Below, piece after piece: positions 44,601 through 50,320 of a stretch of 64,000 bases of DNA. Source of the stretch: Varibaculum cambriense (GTDB taxonomy: Bacteria; Actinomycetota; Actinomycetes; Actinomycetales; Actinomycetaceae). The notes beneath the pieces are model-generated. The model searched no databases. It was given only the letters and a program-made list of their open reading frames with translations, and was not told the origin of the DNA. The translations under genes were made by a program, and so were the position numbers. The stretch covers positions 1-64,000 of the forward strand of contig NZ_JAKNHJ010000013.1 of NCBI RefSeq assembly GCF_022133705.1, in the 5' to 3' direction. Numbering within the stretch: the first letter of the stretch is position 1; each line of letters opens with the position of its first letter.

Positions 44601-44760
44601 GAACACGGCGTTGCAAGATGCCAAGAAGGCGATGGCGGAAGCAGATAGCGCCATGAAAGCTGGGGACTGGACGAAGTACGGCGAAGCCCAAAAGTCTCTG
44701 AATGACGCGATTTCGCGGGCAGTCTCGGCTCAAGATGAGGGTGTCAAGACCGCGAAGTAA
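41650..44760 (+). CDS. UPF0182 family large membrane protein
   Basis: A 1036-residue integral membrane protein of the actinobacterial UPF0182 family, function unknown. A glycine-rich N-terminus (about 5-50) precedes seven predicted membrane helices within about residues 60-365. A large extracytoplasmic domain follows (about 370-940), with conserved stretches such as RPNERELESQYIDRNI and RYPEDYFKAQRSLLANYHV. The C-terminal 100 residues are Ala/Lys/Glu-rich and likely coiled coil (AKKAMAEADSAMKAGDW). I chose GTG at 41650 (GGAGGGG 5 bases upstream) over GTG at 41602. A strong hairpin lies after the stop. Confidence 0.9.
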   Translation: MSNDLFGNLGFSGGKGGGFPGFPGGFGAGKDGGNGRGGSGRAGGNGNRPLPKIKFKKPGPLGIAIGVIVALVVLLLVASAVWTEVLWFRQTGYLRVLLTQWIAAGGMFIVAFLIAWAILAVNLHVAYRNRPEMGTIASSIRSYRSTITRHHRGIFLGIPALIALFLATGMAASWRQVLVAFTGGSFGKKDPQFGFDISFFVFRLPLIDMAVTFLLTLLGVSLVACLICYYLLGAMTVTPKAKATRGARIHMGVLLAISSVMVGITYVIDRWTMVYGQNSPTDGAMYTDVHAIIPARTILAVIALIVAALFVFAAFRGGWYLPAAGIAVTVVSALVIGAGYPFIIQQFRVRPNERELESQYIDRNIKATLDAFGMKDLDLISYDQVTNETSANQLRQDADSTQQIRLLDPEIISPAVRQMKQSRPYYSFPDQFAVDRYNFPDKDGKMEKRDTVIAVRDINLNGLAQSQRNWVNDHTVYTHGFGVVAAYGNQVTSEGLPSYWESSLSDKESGDIGDYEKRIYFSQASPEYSIVGAPKGADPKELDYQDAKNNKQVYTTFDGDGGPQVGNFLNKVLYALKFRSTDLFFSDQINSESQILYDRDPATRVAKVAPYLTLDSRAYPAIVNMDGKKGEKKRLVWIVDAYTTTDSYPYSQHINLTDATADTATARTAQFAVQNNVNYMRNSVKAVVDAYDGSVQLYQWDKEDPILKAWQKIYPGQIKPLSEISGDLMSHLRYPEDYFKAQRSLLANYHVTNPSEFYTGGDQWKLSEDPTATSRELEGSGKLQPPYYLTMKMPTGKNTDQGSAEFSLTSVFIPGGEGRRAAMAGFLAVDSETGNEKGKVREGYGKMRLLALPSDTTVPGPGQVQNTFNSDPEVNRELNLQDQQGSRVIRGNLLTLPVGGGLLYVQPVYVQSTGTTQYPQLRSVLVGFGDKVGFAPTLKEALDQVFGGDSGAVTASNDGNKKAPAAKGKAGEATAKAPSAQEKLNTALQDAKKAMAEADSAMKAGDWTKYGEAQKSLNDAISRAVSAQDEGVKTAK

Positions 44761-44784
44761 CCGCGAGCAGCACTAGCGCCATAG

Positions 44785-44831
44785 CTTAGGGGGCTAGGTC
44801 GCCAGGTAAAATGGCAGCCTAGCCCCCTAAG
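44785..44831. terminator. hairpin between convergent UPF0182 and ilvA genes
   Basis: CTTAGGGGGCTAGG (44785-44798) pairs perfectly over 14 bp with 44818-44831. It sits between two convergent genes and probably ends both transcripts, although no clear U-tract follows on the plus strand. Confidence 0.6.
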
Positions 44832-44894
44832 TATTGGTCTAAGTCGCTCGCAGTCGCGCTTAGTTAGCGGCAGCTACCTCATGCTAGTTTCCTC

Positions 44895-46145
44895 CTACAC
44901 CAAAATCTTGAAGATCTGGGAGGAAGGATCGATCTCTTGCACCTGCAAAGGAGAGGCCGCCATGCGTCGGCGCAGCCCCTTAATATCACTGGGATCTGGA
45001 AGTTCAATCCCGACCAGCGCCGGACCGGTATCCCGATTGTTCTTCTTGGTGTACTGGAAATAAATGATGTCCTCACCGTCACTGAGCACGTCATTTAGGA
45101 ATGAGCGCAAAGCCCCCGGTTCCTGGTTGAAAGTCACCAGGAAATAGTGGCGTAGACCTTCGTAACGCCCGGAACGCTCGGTTACTTCCGCATATCGCGA
45201 CAGGTCATTATTACCGCCAGAGACCAGGCAAACCACCGAGCCATTGGGGATTTGGGGCAAGAAGTTGCGTGCCGCTGCTGACGCTAAGGCTCCGGCAGGT
45301 TCGGCAATAACGCCCTCGGAATGGTAGAGGTCGAGCATCTCGGTACAAACCGCGCCCTCAGGCACCACCACAATGTCATCGACTAAATCCCGCACTACCT
45401 GGTAGGTCAAATCTCCGGCTCTACCCACGGCGGTGCCATCTACGAAAGAATCTACCCGATCTAGGGAAACCGGATTTCCGGCTTCAAGAGCCGCTTTCAT
45501 TGAGGCTGCCCCTTGAGATTCCACTCCCACAATCCGGATACCCGGGCGGTGGGCTTTGAGCCAAGTTGCCATTCCAGCGATCAAACCGCCGCCTCCCACC
45601 GGAATCAAAATCATATCGGTATCTTCTGGCAGCTGGGAATCCAAATCCACTGCAATACTGCCCTGACCAGCAATTGTATAGGGGTCATCGTAGGGGTGCA
45701 CATATACTTTGCCCCCATCTTTAGCTGCGGCTGCCGCCACCCGGTTAGCTTCATCAAAGTCCCCGGCCACGATCACCGGCTCTACCCATTTGCCCCCGAT
45801 AGTGGCAATCCGTTTGCGTTTTTGCCGCGGAGTGGAGGCCGGCAAGAAAATCGTGCCTTGTATTCCCAAATGTGCACAGGCATAGGCAACTCCTTGGGCA
45901 TGGTTACCAGCCGAAGCGCAAACTACCCCGGCCGCCCGCTCATCCTCATCCATAGCTGCCATGCGCACATAGGCGCCCCGCACTTTAAAGGAGCGGCAAA
46001 TCTGCAAATCTTCGCGCTTTAGATAAACCGGACGCCCGACTTCTTCGCTTAAACGCTCGCTCTTTTGCAGCGGAGTTTTCGTAGCTACCTTGGCTAGTAC
46101 TCCGGCAGCCACCTCTATATCTCTCGCAGTAACTGTGCTCATCAT
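44895..46145 (-). CDS. ilvA: threonine ammonia-lyase with ACT domain
   Basis: A 416-residue fold-type II PLP enzyme that deaminates threonine (and serine) to 2-oxobutyrate, the entry to isoleucine synthesis. The Schiff-base lysine is in CRSFKVRGAY (about residue 55). CASAGNHAQGVA (about 80-91) contacts substrate, and PVGGGGLIAG (about 180-189) is the tetraglycine phosphate loop. A single C-terminal ACT domain (about 330-410, YFLVTFNQEPGALRSFLNDV) suggests feedback control by an amino acid. Two adjacent ATG codons (46145, 46142) follow AGGAGG; the second has better spacing. Confidence 0.93.
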   Translation of the reverse strand: MMSTVTARDIEVAAGVLAKVATKTPLQKSERLSEEVGRPVYLKREDLQICRSFKVRGAYVRMAAMDEDERAAGVVCASAGNHAQGVAYACAHLGIQGTIFLPASTPRQKRKRIATIGGKWVEPVIVAGDFDEANRVAAAAAKDGGKVYVHPYDDPYTIAGQGSIAVDLDSQLPEDTDMILIPVGGGGLIAGMATWLKAHRPGIRIVGVESQGAASMKAALEAGNPVSLDRVDSFVDGTAVGRAGDLTYQVVRDLVDDIVVVPEGAVCTEMLDLYHSEGVIAEPAGALASAAARNFLPQIPNGSVVCLVSGGNNDLSRYAEVTERSGRYEGLRHYFLVTFNQEPGALRSFLNDVLSDGEDIIYFQYTKKNNRDTGPALVGIELPDPSDIKGLRRRMAASPLQVQEIDPSSQIFKILV

Positions 46146-46247
46146 CCCTCCTATAATCGATCGTTAATAACCTATCGAGATTTACTTAGCCCGTGCCGTT
46201 AGCTTTCGCTATCTGGCATCAAAGTCTGGATGGATTAGGCTAAAGGT

Positions 46248-46874
46248 ATGACTAATAACCTGAAAGATCCTTTAGTGTGGATCGATTGCGAAATGACCGG
46301 ACTCGATTTAGAGAAAGATTGCCTGATAGAAGTGGCAGTGATTATCACCGATGGGCAAACTAATATCGTGGACGAGGGGATCGATCTGCTGATTAAGCCG
46401 ACAACTGCTGCCTTAGAAAATATGGGGGATTTTGTGCGCGACATGCACACTAAGTCTGGTTTGCTAGCGGAATTAGAAACTCCGGCGGCGCTAGACCTAG
46501 CAGATGCCGAGAAACAGGTTTTGGACTATATTAAGCATTTCGTGCCCGGAAAGGGACAGGCATTGTTAGCGGGGAATTCGGTAGGCACCGATAAACAGTT
46601 CCTGGAAAAAGAAATGCCACAGGTAATCTCCCATTTACATTACCGGCTAGTGGATGTTTCTTCGGTAAAAGAACTGGCGAAACGCTGGTATCCGCGCGCT
46701 TTTTATCATGCACCTGAAAAACATGGGGGACACCGCGCCCTCGCCGATATTCGCGAATCCATCCAGGAGCTGCGTTATTATCGCCAGGTGCTTTGGCCGA
46801 CCGGAGAAGGCCCGTCCAGTGAAGAATGTGAAGCGGCAGCGAAAGAGGTATTAGCCCAGGGACTGGGCGCCTAG
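46248..46874 (+). CDS. orn: oligoribonuclease
   Basis: A 208-residue DEDDh exoribonuclease that degrades two- to five-base RNA, including pGpG from cyclic-di-GMP turnover. The first catalytic pair is WIDCEMTGLDL (Asp and Glu about residues 12-14). GNSVGTDKQFLEKEMP (about 106-121) holds the second Asp motif. KHGGHRALADIRESIQEL (about 156-173) has the catalytic His and last Asp. The length is usual, with a short C-terminal tail. It stands alone just left of the prophage attachment site and is complete. Confidence 0.95.
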   Translation: MTNNLKDPLVWIDCEMTGLDLEKDCLIEVAVIITDGQTNIVDEGIDLLIKPTTAALENMGDFVRDMHTKSGLLAELETPAALDLADAEKQVLDYIKHFVPGKGQALLAGNSVGTDKQFLEKEMPQVISHLHYRLVDVSSVKELAKRWYPRAFYHAPEKHGGHRALADIRESIQELRYYRQVLWPTGEGPSSEECEAAAKEVLAQGLGA

Positions 46875-46937
46875 TCGGCTGAGAGCAAAAGCCTCAGATA
46901 CTGCAGGTTTCTAAGCTTCACAAATCAGGGATTTACA

Positions 46938-46970
46938 CCAGGGTCACAGGTAGGCCGGGCTTACCCTGGC
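46938..46970 (-). terminator. hairpin downstream of the tRNA 3' end
   Basis: CCAGGGT and ACCCTGG pair around a G/C-rich loop, directly after the tRNA fragment as read on the minus strand. It is probably the original terminator of the host tRNA gene. Confidence 0.4.
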
Positions 46971-46972
46971 TT

Positions 46973-47018
46973 TGGCGCCCCCGACAGGAATCGAACCTGC
47001 AACCTCGGGATTACAGGC
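46973..47018 (-). other. prophage attachment site: 3' half of a tRNA gene (probably tRNA-Thr UGU)
   Basis: Read on the minus strand, the segment gives TGTAA of an anticodon loop, the stem TCCCG, a 5-base variable loop, the T-arm GCAGG-TTCGATT-CCTGT, the acceptor strand CGGGGGC, discriminator G and CCA. No matching 5' half (expected to start GCCCCCG) lies at 47019-47070, so this is the copy left on the integrase side. The intact tRNA should stand at the other prophage end. The anticodon assignment rests on position only. Confidence 0.75.
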
Positions 47019-47070
47019 TTGGCATGAGATGGGTTAACACTTTTTTCTAAGCCAGTGGGTAAATTGGCCA

Positions 47071-47895
47071 ATGATTGGATTGGAGCCAGTACCGGCCGGA
47101 TGGGAGCCGGAATTACAGGATTTTATAAAGTTTCTAGTTTCTGAGGGGCGTCCTGCTACTACCCGGGATTTGCGTTTTAGGTGGGTTAGGCGGTTTGCCC
47201 GCTGGGTCGATATGCCGCCGTGGCAGGTCGATCTAGGCGCGGCGGTTGCTTGGTCAGCTGCTCACGACTGGGCGCCTAATACGCGCCGGTCTGCTCACCA
47301 AGCGGTGAAGGCTTTCTATTCTTGGGCGGTGCTTGCCGGGCGGGTCAAGGTTTCCCCGGTGGAAGATTTGCCAGCAGGAAAAAAATTCAAAGCGATTAAG
47401 CGCCCGGCAACCCTGGCAGAGGTGGAGCAAGCGCGCGCGGTAGCCTGCGAGCGTGTAGGGATGATGATCCGCTTAGCCAGTGAGGCAGGGCTAAGGCGTG
47501 GTGAGGTGGCACGGGTACACGCCCGGGATGTCGTGGCTGATCTTTTGGGATCTTCTCTTATTGTGCACGGCAAGGGCGGTAAAGATCGGCAAGTGCCAAT
47601 TACTGAGAGTCTAGCGGCTGCGATTAAGGCAGGAGCAGCAGGCGGCTATCTTTTCCCGGGTGCAGACGCCGGCCATCTCGCACCGGCTACAGTAGGCGCC
47701 CTGGTGTCTAGGGTGTTGCCGGCGGGGGTTTCTATGCATGATCTTAGGCGCGGCTTTGCTACCCGTGCTTATCAGGCTACCGGCGATCTTTTGAGCGTGC
47801 AGGAGTTGCTTGGCCATGCATCTCCGGAAACTACGCTTGCTTATGTGACGGTTGCGCCCGCTCGTTTGCGGGCGGCGGTTATGGCTGCTGCTTAA
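47071..47895 (+). CDS. int: prophage tyrosine integrase
   Basis: A 274-residue tyrosine recombinase that inserts and excises the prophage at the neighbouring tRNA site. A SAM-like core-binding domain (about 10-95) precedes the catalytic domain. Catalytic residues are visible in GLRRGEVAR (Arg, about 142), GKGGKDRQVP (Lys, about 168), HDLRRGFATR (His and Arg, about 220-223) and LLGHASPETTLAYV (His about 244, Tyr about 253). A separate arm-binding domain is not evident. It is the only clear plus-strand gene of this end, 52 bases from the attachment site, and overlaps the HTH gene by 17 bases tail to tail. Confidence 0.93.
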   Translation: MIGLEPVPAGWEPELQDFIKFLVSEGRPATTRDLRFRWVRRFARWVDMPPWQVDLGAAVAWSAAHDWAPNTRRSAHQAVKAFYSWAVLAGRVKVSPVEDLPAGKKFKAIKRPATLAEVEQARAVACERVGMMIRLASEAGLRRGEVARVHARDVVADLLGSSLIVHGKGGKDRQVPITESLAAAIKAGAAGGYLFPGADAGHLAPATVGALVSRVLPAGVSMHDLRRGFATRAYQATGDLLSVQELLGHASPETTLAYVTVAPARLRAAVMAAA

Positions 47896-48103
47896 CGGTG
47901 CCTTTGGGGCGCCCGGCTTTGCCGGGGCGGGTTTGCTGCCAGTTATCCACGGTTTCGGGTAGCCACCCGTATTTAATGGCTTTTCCTGCTCCAATGGCAG
48001 CATCAGGGGCGGGGAATGTTCCGCGCGTGATGTGGCTTTTTATGGTGTGAGGGGATAGCCCGAAACGCCGGGCTATCCCGTTCACGGTTAAATAATTAAT
48101 CAT
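47879..48103 (-). CDS. small helix-turn-helix protein, candidate excisionase
   Basis: A 74-residue DNA-binding protein. TVNGIARRFGLSPHTIKSHITRG (about residues 6-28; the helix pair IARRFGLSPHTIKSH) is a MerR/AlpA-like or LuxR-like helix-turn-helix, followed by GWLPETVDNWQQTRPGKAGRPKG, a pattern common in phage excisionases and small regulators. It overlaps the 3' end of the convergent integrase by 17 bases and the small membrane peptide gene upstream by 8 bases. Being beside int and att favours a directionality factor; a repressor of neighbouring promoters is the alternative. Confidence 0.6.
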   Translation of the reverse strand: MINYLTVNGIARRFGLSPHTIKSHITRGTFPAPDAAIGAGKAIKYGWLPETVDNWQQTRPGKAGRPKGTVKQQP

Positions 48104-48185
48104 CGCGCTTGTTTTGGCGGTATAAGGCGATAACGCCAGCGAGAGCCGCTAGGGATACTAGCAGCTGTAATATCTGCAAAACCAT
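48096..48185 (-). CDS. 29-residue single-helix membrane peptide
   Basis: The frame MVLQILQLLVSLAALAGVIA plus LYRQNKRDD has one predicted membrane helix (about 3-21) and a charged C-terminus. AGGAGG stands 9 bases before the ATG, which strongly supports translation. It overlaps the downstream HTH gene by 8 bases. It lies at the end of the lysis region and may be a holin accessory, an antiholin or a toxin-like peptide; no family is recognised. Confidence 0.55.
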   Translation of the reverse strand: MVLQILQLLVSLAALAGVIALYRQNKRDD

Positions 48186-48215
48186 GATGTAACCCTCCTA
48201 GAGTAAGAGAAAGTC

Positions 48216-48235
48216 CCCCCTCCTTTCGGAGGGGG
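48216..48235 (-). terminator. GAAA-tetraloop hairpin between the small peptide genes
   Basis: On the minus strand an 8-bp G/C stem (CCCCCTCC with GGAGGGGG) closes a GAAA loop, a stable GNRA tetraloop. There is no U-tract. It may stabilise or partially terminate the late transcript between the two 29-residue frames. Confidence 0.45.
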
Positions 48236-48246
48236 TAACCTTTCAT

Positions 48247-48336
48247 TTACTTTTTGTGCTTGTCCCACCAGGTGAGCCAGGCTACAATAGCAATTGAAAG
48301 GTTAATCAATATGCTAATGATTTGAACCCATAGCAT
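48247..48336 (-). CDS. second 29-residue membrane peptide
   Basis: MLWVQIISILINLSIAIVAW followed by LTWWDKHKK forms one predicted membrane helix with a basic, Trp-rich C-terminus. AAAGGAG lies 5 bases before the ATG at 48336; the longer frame to 48438 has no such site. Topology and length match the 48096-48185 peptide although the sequences differ. It could act in lysis or exclusion; I recognise no family. Confidence 0.55.
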   Translation of the reverse strand: MLWVQIISILINLSIAIVAWLTWWDKHKK

Positions 48337-48355
48337 ATTAACTCCTTTCTCTCTC

Positions 48356-48378
48356 ATCCCCCGGCCTGCCCGGGGGAT
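48356..48378 (-). other. perfect 9-bp hairpin before the second membrane peptide
   Basis: ATCCCCCGG pairs with CCGGGGGAT around a 5-base loop. It lies 20 bases upstream of the peptide start and 96 bases after the DUF2746-like stop, so it could attenuate or protect the transcript end. Confidence 0.4.
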
Positions 48379-48474
48379 ATTCTTTCGGTTTCCCTCAAGA
48401 ACACTTCTATTATATACACATATCCAGCAATTACGCAAGCTGGAAGCTACATTAATTTAATTGTGTATGTCACA

Positions 48475-48822
48475 TTATCTAAGAAGGTTTATCGTGCTTA
48501 CGGCATCGCGGTTCTCCTTTATGTCTTTGTCGTGACGCTCTAGGGTGGCGTTTATGTGTCGGTGTTCGCGGTCCATGTCGCGCCGGATTTCTCCAACTTG
48601 ATGGCCTACGGAGGCTACCGACTCCGTGAGCGCGTCCACCTTGTCGATTAGAGAGGTTCCGTGATCCGGGTTCATTTCTTGCCGGAAAGCCTCCCTAGTT
48701 TTAGAGGCGTGGTAGGCGGCGATAGTTCCGGGAATAGAGGCAATCGCGGTTATTAGCGCGGCCATACCGGCTAGGTCTTGCCACCAAGCCAGGCTAGCGG
48801 GCGCTGTGAGTGGGAAAATCAA
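48475..48822 (-). CDS. phage membrane/coiled-coil protein (DUF2746-like)
   Basis: A 115-residue protein with an N-terminal membrane helix (about 14-38, WWQDLAGMAALITAIASIPG region) and a long helical C-terminus likely to form a coiled coil (about 60-108). This build matches the phage DUF2746 family often encoded beside holins in actinobacteriophages; a lysis-regulating role is suspected there. Its start is TTG at 48822, inside the end of the holin gene, so translation is coupled. Confidence 0.6.
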   Translation of the reverse strand: MIFPLTAPASLAWWQDLAGMAALITAIASIPGTIAAYHASKTREAFRQEMNPDHGTSLIDKVDALTESVASVGHQVGEIRRDMDREHRHINATLERHDKDIKENRDAVSTINLLR

Positions 48823-49033
48823 TGGTTAGACTCTCTTTCTTTAGCGGGGTGTGTGCTAGCGCGGTTGAGGTGCCTAGGATAGAGGCTGCCAGAGCAAGCC
48901 ATAGCGGCGCGGCCTGCTCGTCTAGGACTCCATAGATGATTAGCAAGGGTACTAACGCGGTTATGATCCCATAGAGCCAGCCACGCACGGCGGGCGTTAA
49001 CCAGCTAATACGCTCTTTAGAATGTTTACCCAT
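48794..49033 (-). CDS. phage holin
   Basis: A 79-residue membrane protein with two predicted helices (about 14-37, VRGWLYGIITALVPLLIIYG; and about 42-60, APLWLALAASILGTSTALA), short termini and a charged N-terminus. Its position directly after the endolysin gene, 3 bases away with GGGGTGAG as ribosome site, fits a holin that opens the membrane for endolysin release. The C-terminal tail overlaps the DUF2746-like gene. Confidence 0.72.
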   Translation of the reverse strand: MGKHSKERISWLTPAVRGWLYGIITALVPLLIIYGVLDEQAAPLWLALAASILGTSTALAHTPLKKESLTIDFPTHSAR

Positions 49034-49036
49034 GAC

Positions 49037-49852
49037 TCACCCCAACAGCCGCTTATTTACTATCGCCTGGACCGCTGCATAATTAGCGCCTAACCGGCGG
49101 CGCCGTTCTTGCCCGTTGCCGTACTTGCCGGCGATCACGGCGCTAGCGAGCGCTTCAAGATCCACCCTAGGGGCGGGCTTAGATTTCCCGGTTAGCCGCT
49201 TGTTTACGATTGTCTGCACCGCTTGATAATTAGCGCCTAGGGCGCGCCGCCGGGCTTCACCGTTGCCGTACTTGCCGGCGATTACCGCGCTAGCCAGCGC
49301 TTCGAGGTCTACGCCTTTAGTGGCGGGCGCGGGCTTTGCGGTTTTATGGCCGGTCATAGTGTCGTACCAGTATTGTGCCCTGGCCATGTATTGGGCGCGC
49401 TGGGAGTGTGCTATTTGGCCGGGGCAATCGGTGTTAGCGAAATACTGATGTGGGAAGACGTTTTTTAGCCATTCCGGGCGTCCTAGCCCGTAGTTTTTGC
49501 AGAGCGCGGCCACCAGATGTGCCCCTGCCTCTAGGGTTGCGGGGCTGATAGTCCACGCCTTGGTATCGTTATTGGCGTGCTCGATCCCGATTGACGTCTG
49601 ATTGGCTTTCCAGTTGCTAGCGTGCCATGCCGTGTTCCGATCCCAGACTAGTTGTCCGATTTTTCCGGATTCTTCTACCTGGTAGTGAGCGCTAGCCTGG
49701 CGGGTTTGCCACGTATCCCAGCAGCCCCTAGTGGTGAGGCGCCCGGAATTGTGGTGGACTAGGATCTTGTCGATTTTGTGGCCGCCTCTGCCTTTGGTGT
49801 AGTGCTTATTCATTATTAAATTGACGTCAGCGGTTAAGGTTTCGTAGTTCAT
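49037..49852 (-). CDS. endolysin: N-acetylmuramoyl-L-alanine amidase with two Cpl-7 repeats
   Basis: A 271-residue phage lysin. Residues about 20-165 form an amidase_2 (PGRP-like) zinc domain: KILVHHNSGR (first His pair), SIGIEHAND and DCPG near residue 143 hold the metal-binding and catalytic residues. Two 40-residue cell-wall-binding repeats follow (about 180-220 and 229-269), each starting VDLEALASAVIAGKYGNG and ending in VNKRL, of the Cpl-7 (CW_7) type that binds the peptidoglycan itself. It cleaves the link between glycan and stem peptide at the end of infection. AAGGA precedes the ATG. Confidence 0.93.
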   Translation of the reverse strand: MNYETLTADVNLIMNKHYTKGRGGHKIDKILVHHNSGRLTTRGCWDTWQTRQASAHYQVEESGKIGQLVWDRNTAWHASNWKANQTSIGIEHANNDTKAWTISPATLEAGAHLVAALCKNYGLGRPEWLKNVFPHQYFANTDCPGQIAHSQRAQYMARAQYWYDTMTGHKTAKPAPATKGVDLEALASAVIAGKYGNGEARRRALGANYQAVQTIVNKRLTGKSKPAPRVDLEALASAVIAGKYGNGQERRRRLGANYAAVQAIVNKRLLG

Positions 49853-49867
49853 TAGTGGGTTCCTTTT

Positions 49868-50320
49868 CTAGTGGTTTCCTTGTAGCCGGTTAGGGTCAGT
49901 AGCCATGGATACGAGCCGCCACCCGATAGTTTGAATAAAACTTTGGTCAGAATTGCCGCCCTGGTATACGCGCCCCTCAATAAAACCCGTTTCACGGTTA
50001 TAGACGCAGGTCGATATTTGAGTAAAACCGCTGGATTCCAGACAAAAGATCTGGAATGTGAAACCCTCAGGCGCGCGATAAGGGGCTTGTAGCTTTATAG
50101 TACCGTTCCAGTTGTTGGAATAGTTAGCCGTTAGTTTCCACCCGCCCGGGTTCTTAATCGCCCCTGATAGCGGGTATTTCCGCCCATCGATGATGATAAA
50201 GGGGTCTTTGAGCCAGTCGTCGATGATGTTTACTGCGTCTTGGAATGTTTGGGGGGCGTCTCTGACGGGGTCGCCGCCGGTAGGGTAGGGGATAGAGAAG
50301 TTTTTAGTTGTTGCGGGCAT
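49868..50320 (-). CDS. phage tail-tip or receptor-associated protein
   Basis: A 150-residue protein starting FSIPYPTGGDPVRDAPQTFQ (about residues 8-27, with the D-P-V-R-D-A-P pattern common at the N-terminus of phage tail fibre or baseplate proteins). The rest looks beta-rich (GWKLTANYSNNWNGTIKLQA). It sits between the large tail protein and the endolysin, overlapping the former by 17 bases, a place usually held by minor tail or receptor-binding genes. No precise family is assigned. Confidence 0.55.
   Translation of the reverse strand: MPATTKNFSIPYPTGGDPVRDAPQTFQDAVNIIDDWLKDPFIIIDGRKYPLSGAIKNPGGWKLTANYSNNWNGTIKLQAPYRAPEGFTFQIFCLESSGFTQISTCVYNRETGFIEGRVYQGGNSDQSFIQTIGWRLVSMATDPNRLQGNH

Noticed and set aside
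47611-48003. 130-residue minus-strand frame over the integrase
   Set aside because: It overlaps both the integrase and the HTH gene in another frame and is Arg/Ser/Lys-rich.
48218-48240. Rho-independent terminator with U-tract in the lysis region
   Set aside because: The hairpin is real but no U-tract follows on the minus strand, so I list it only with low confidence as terminator.
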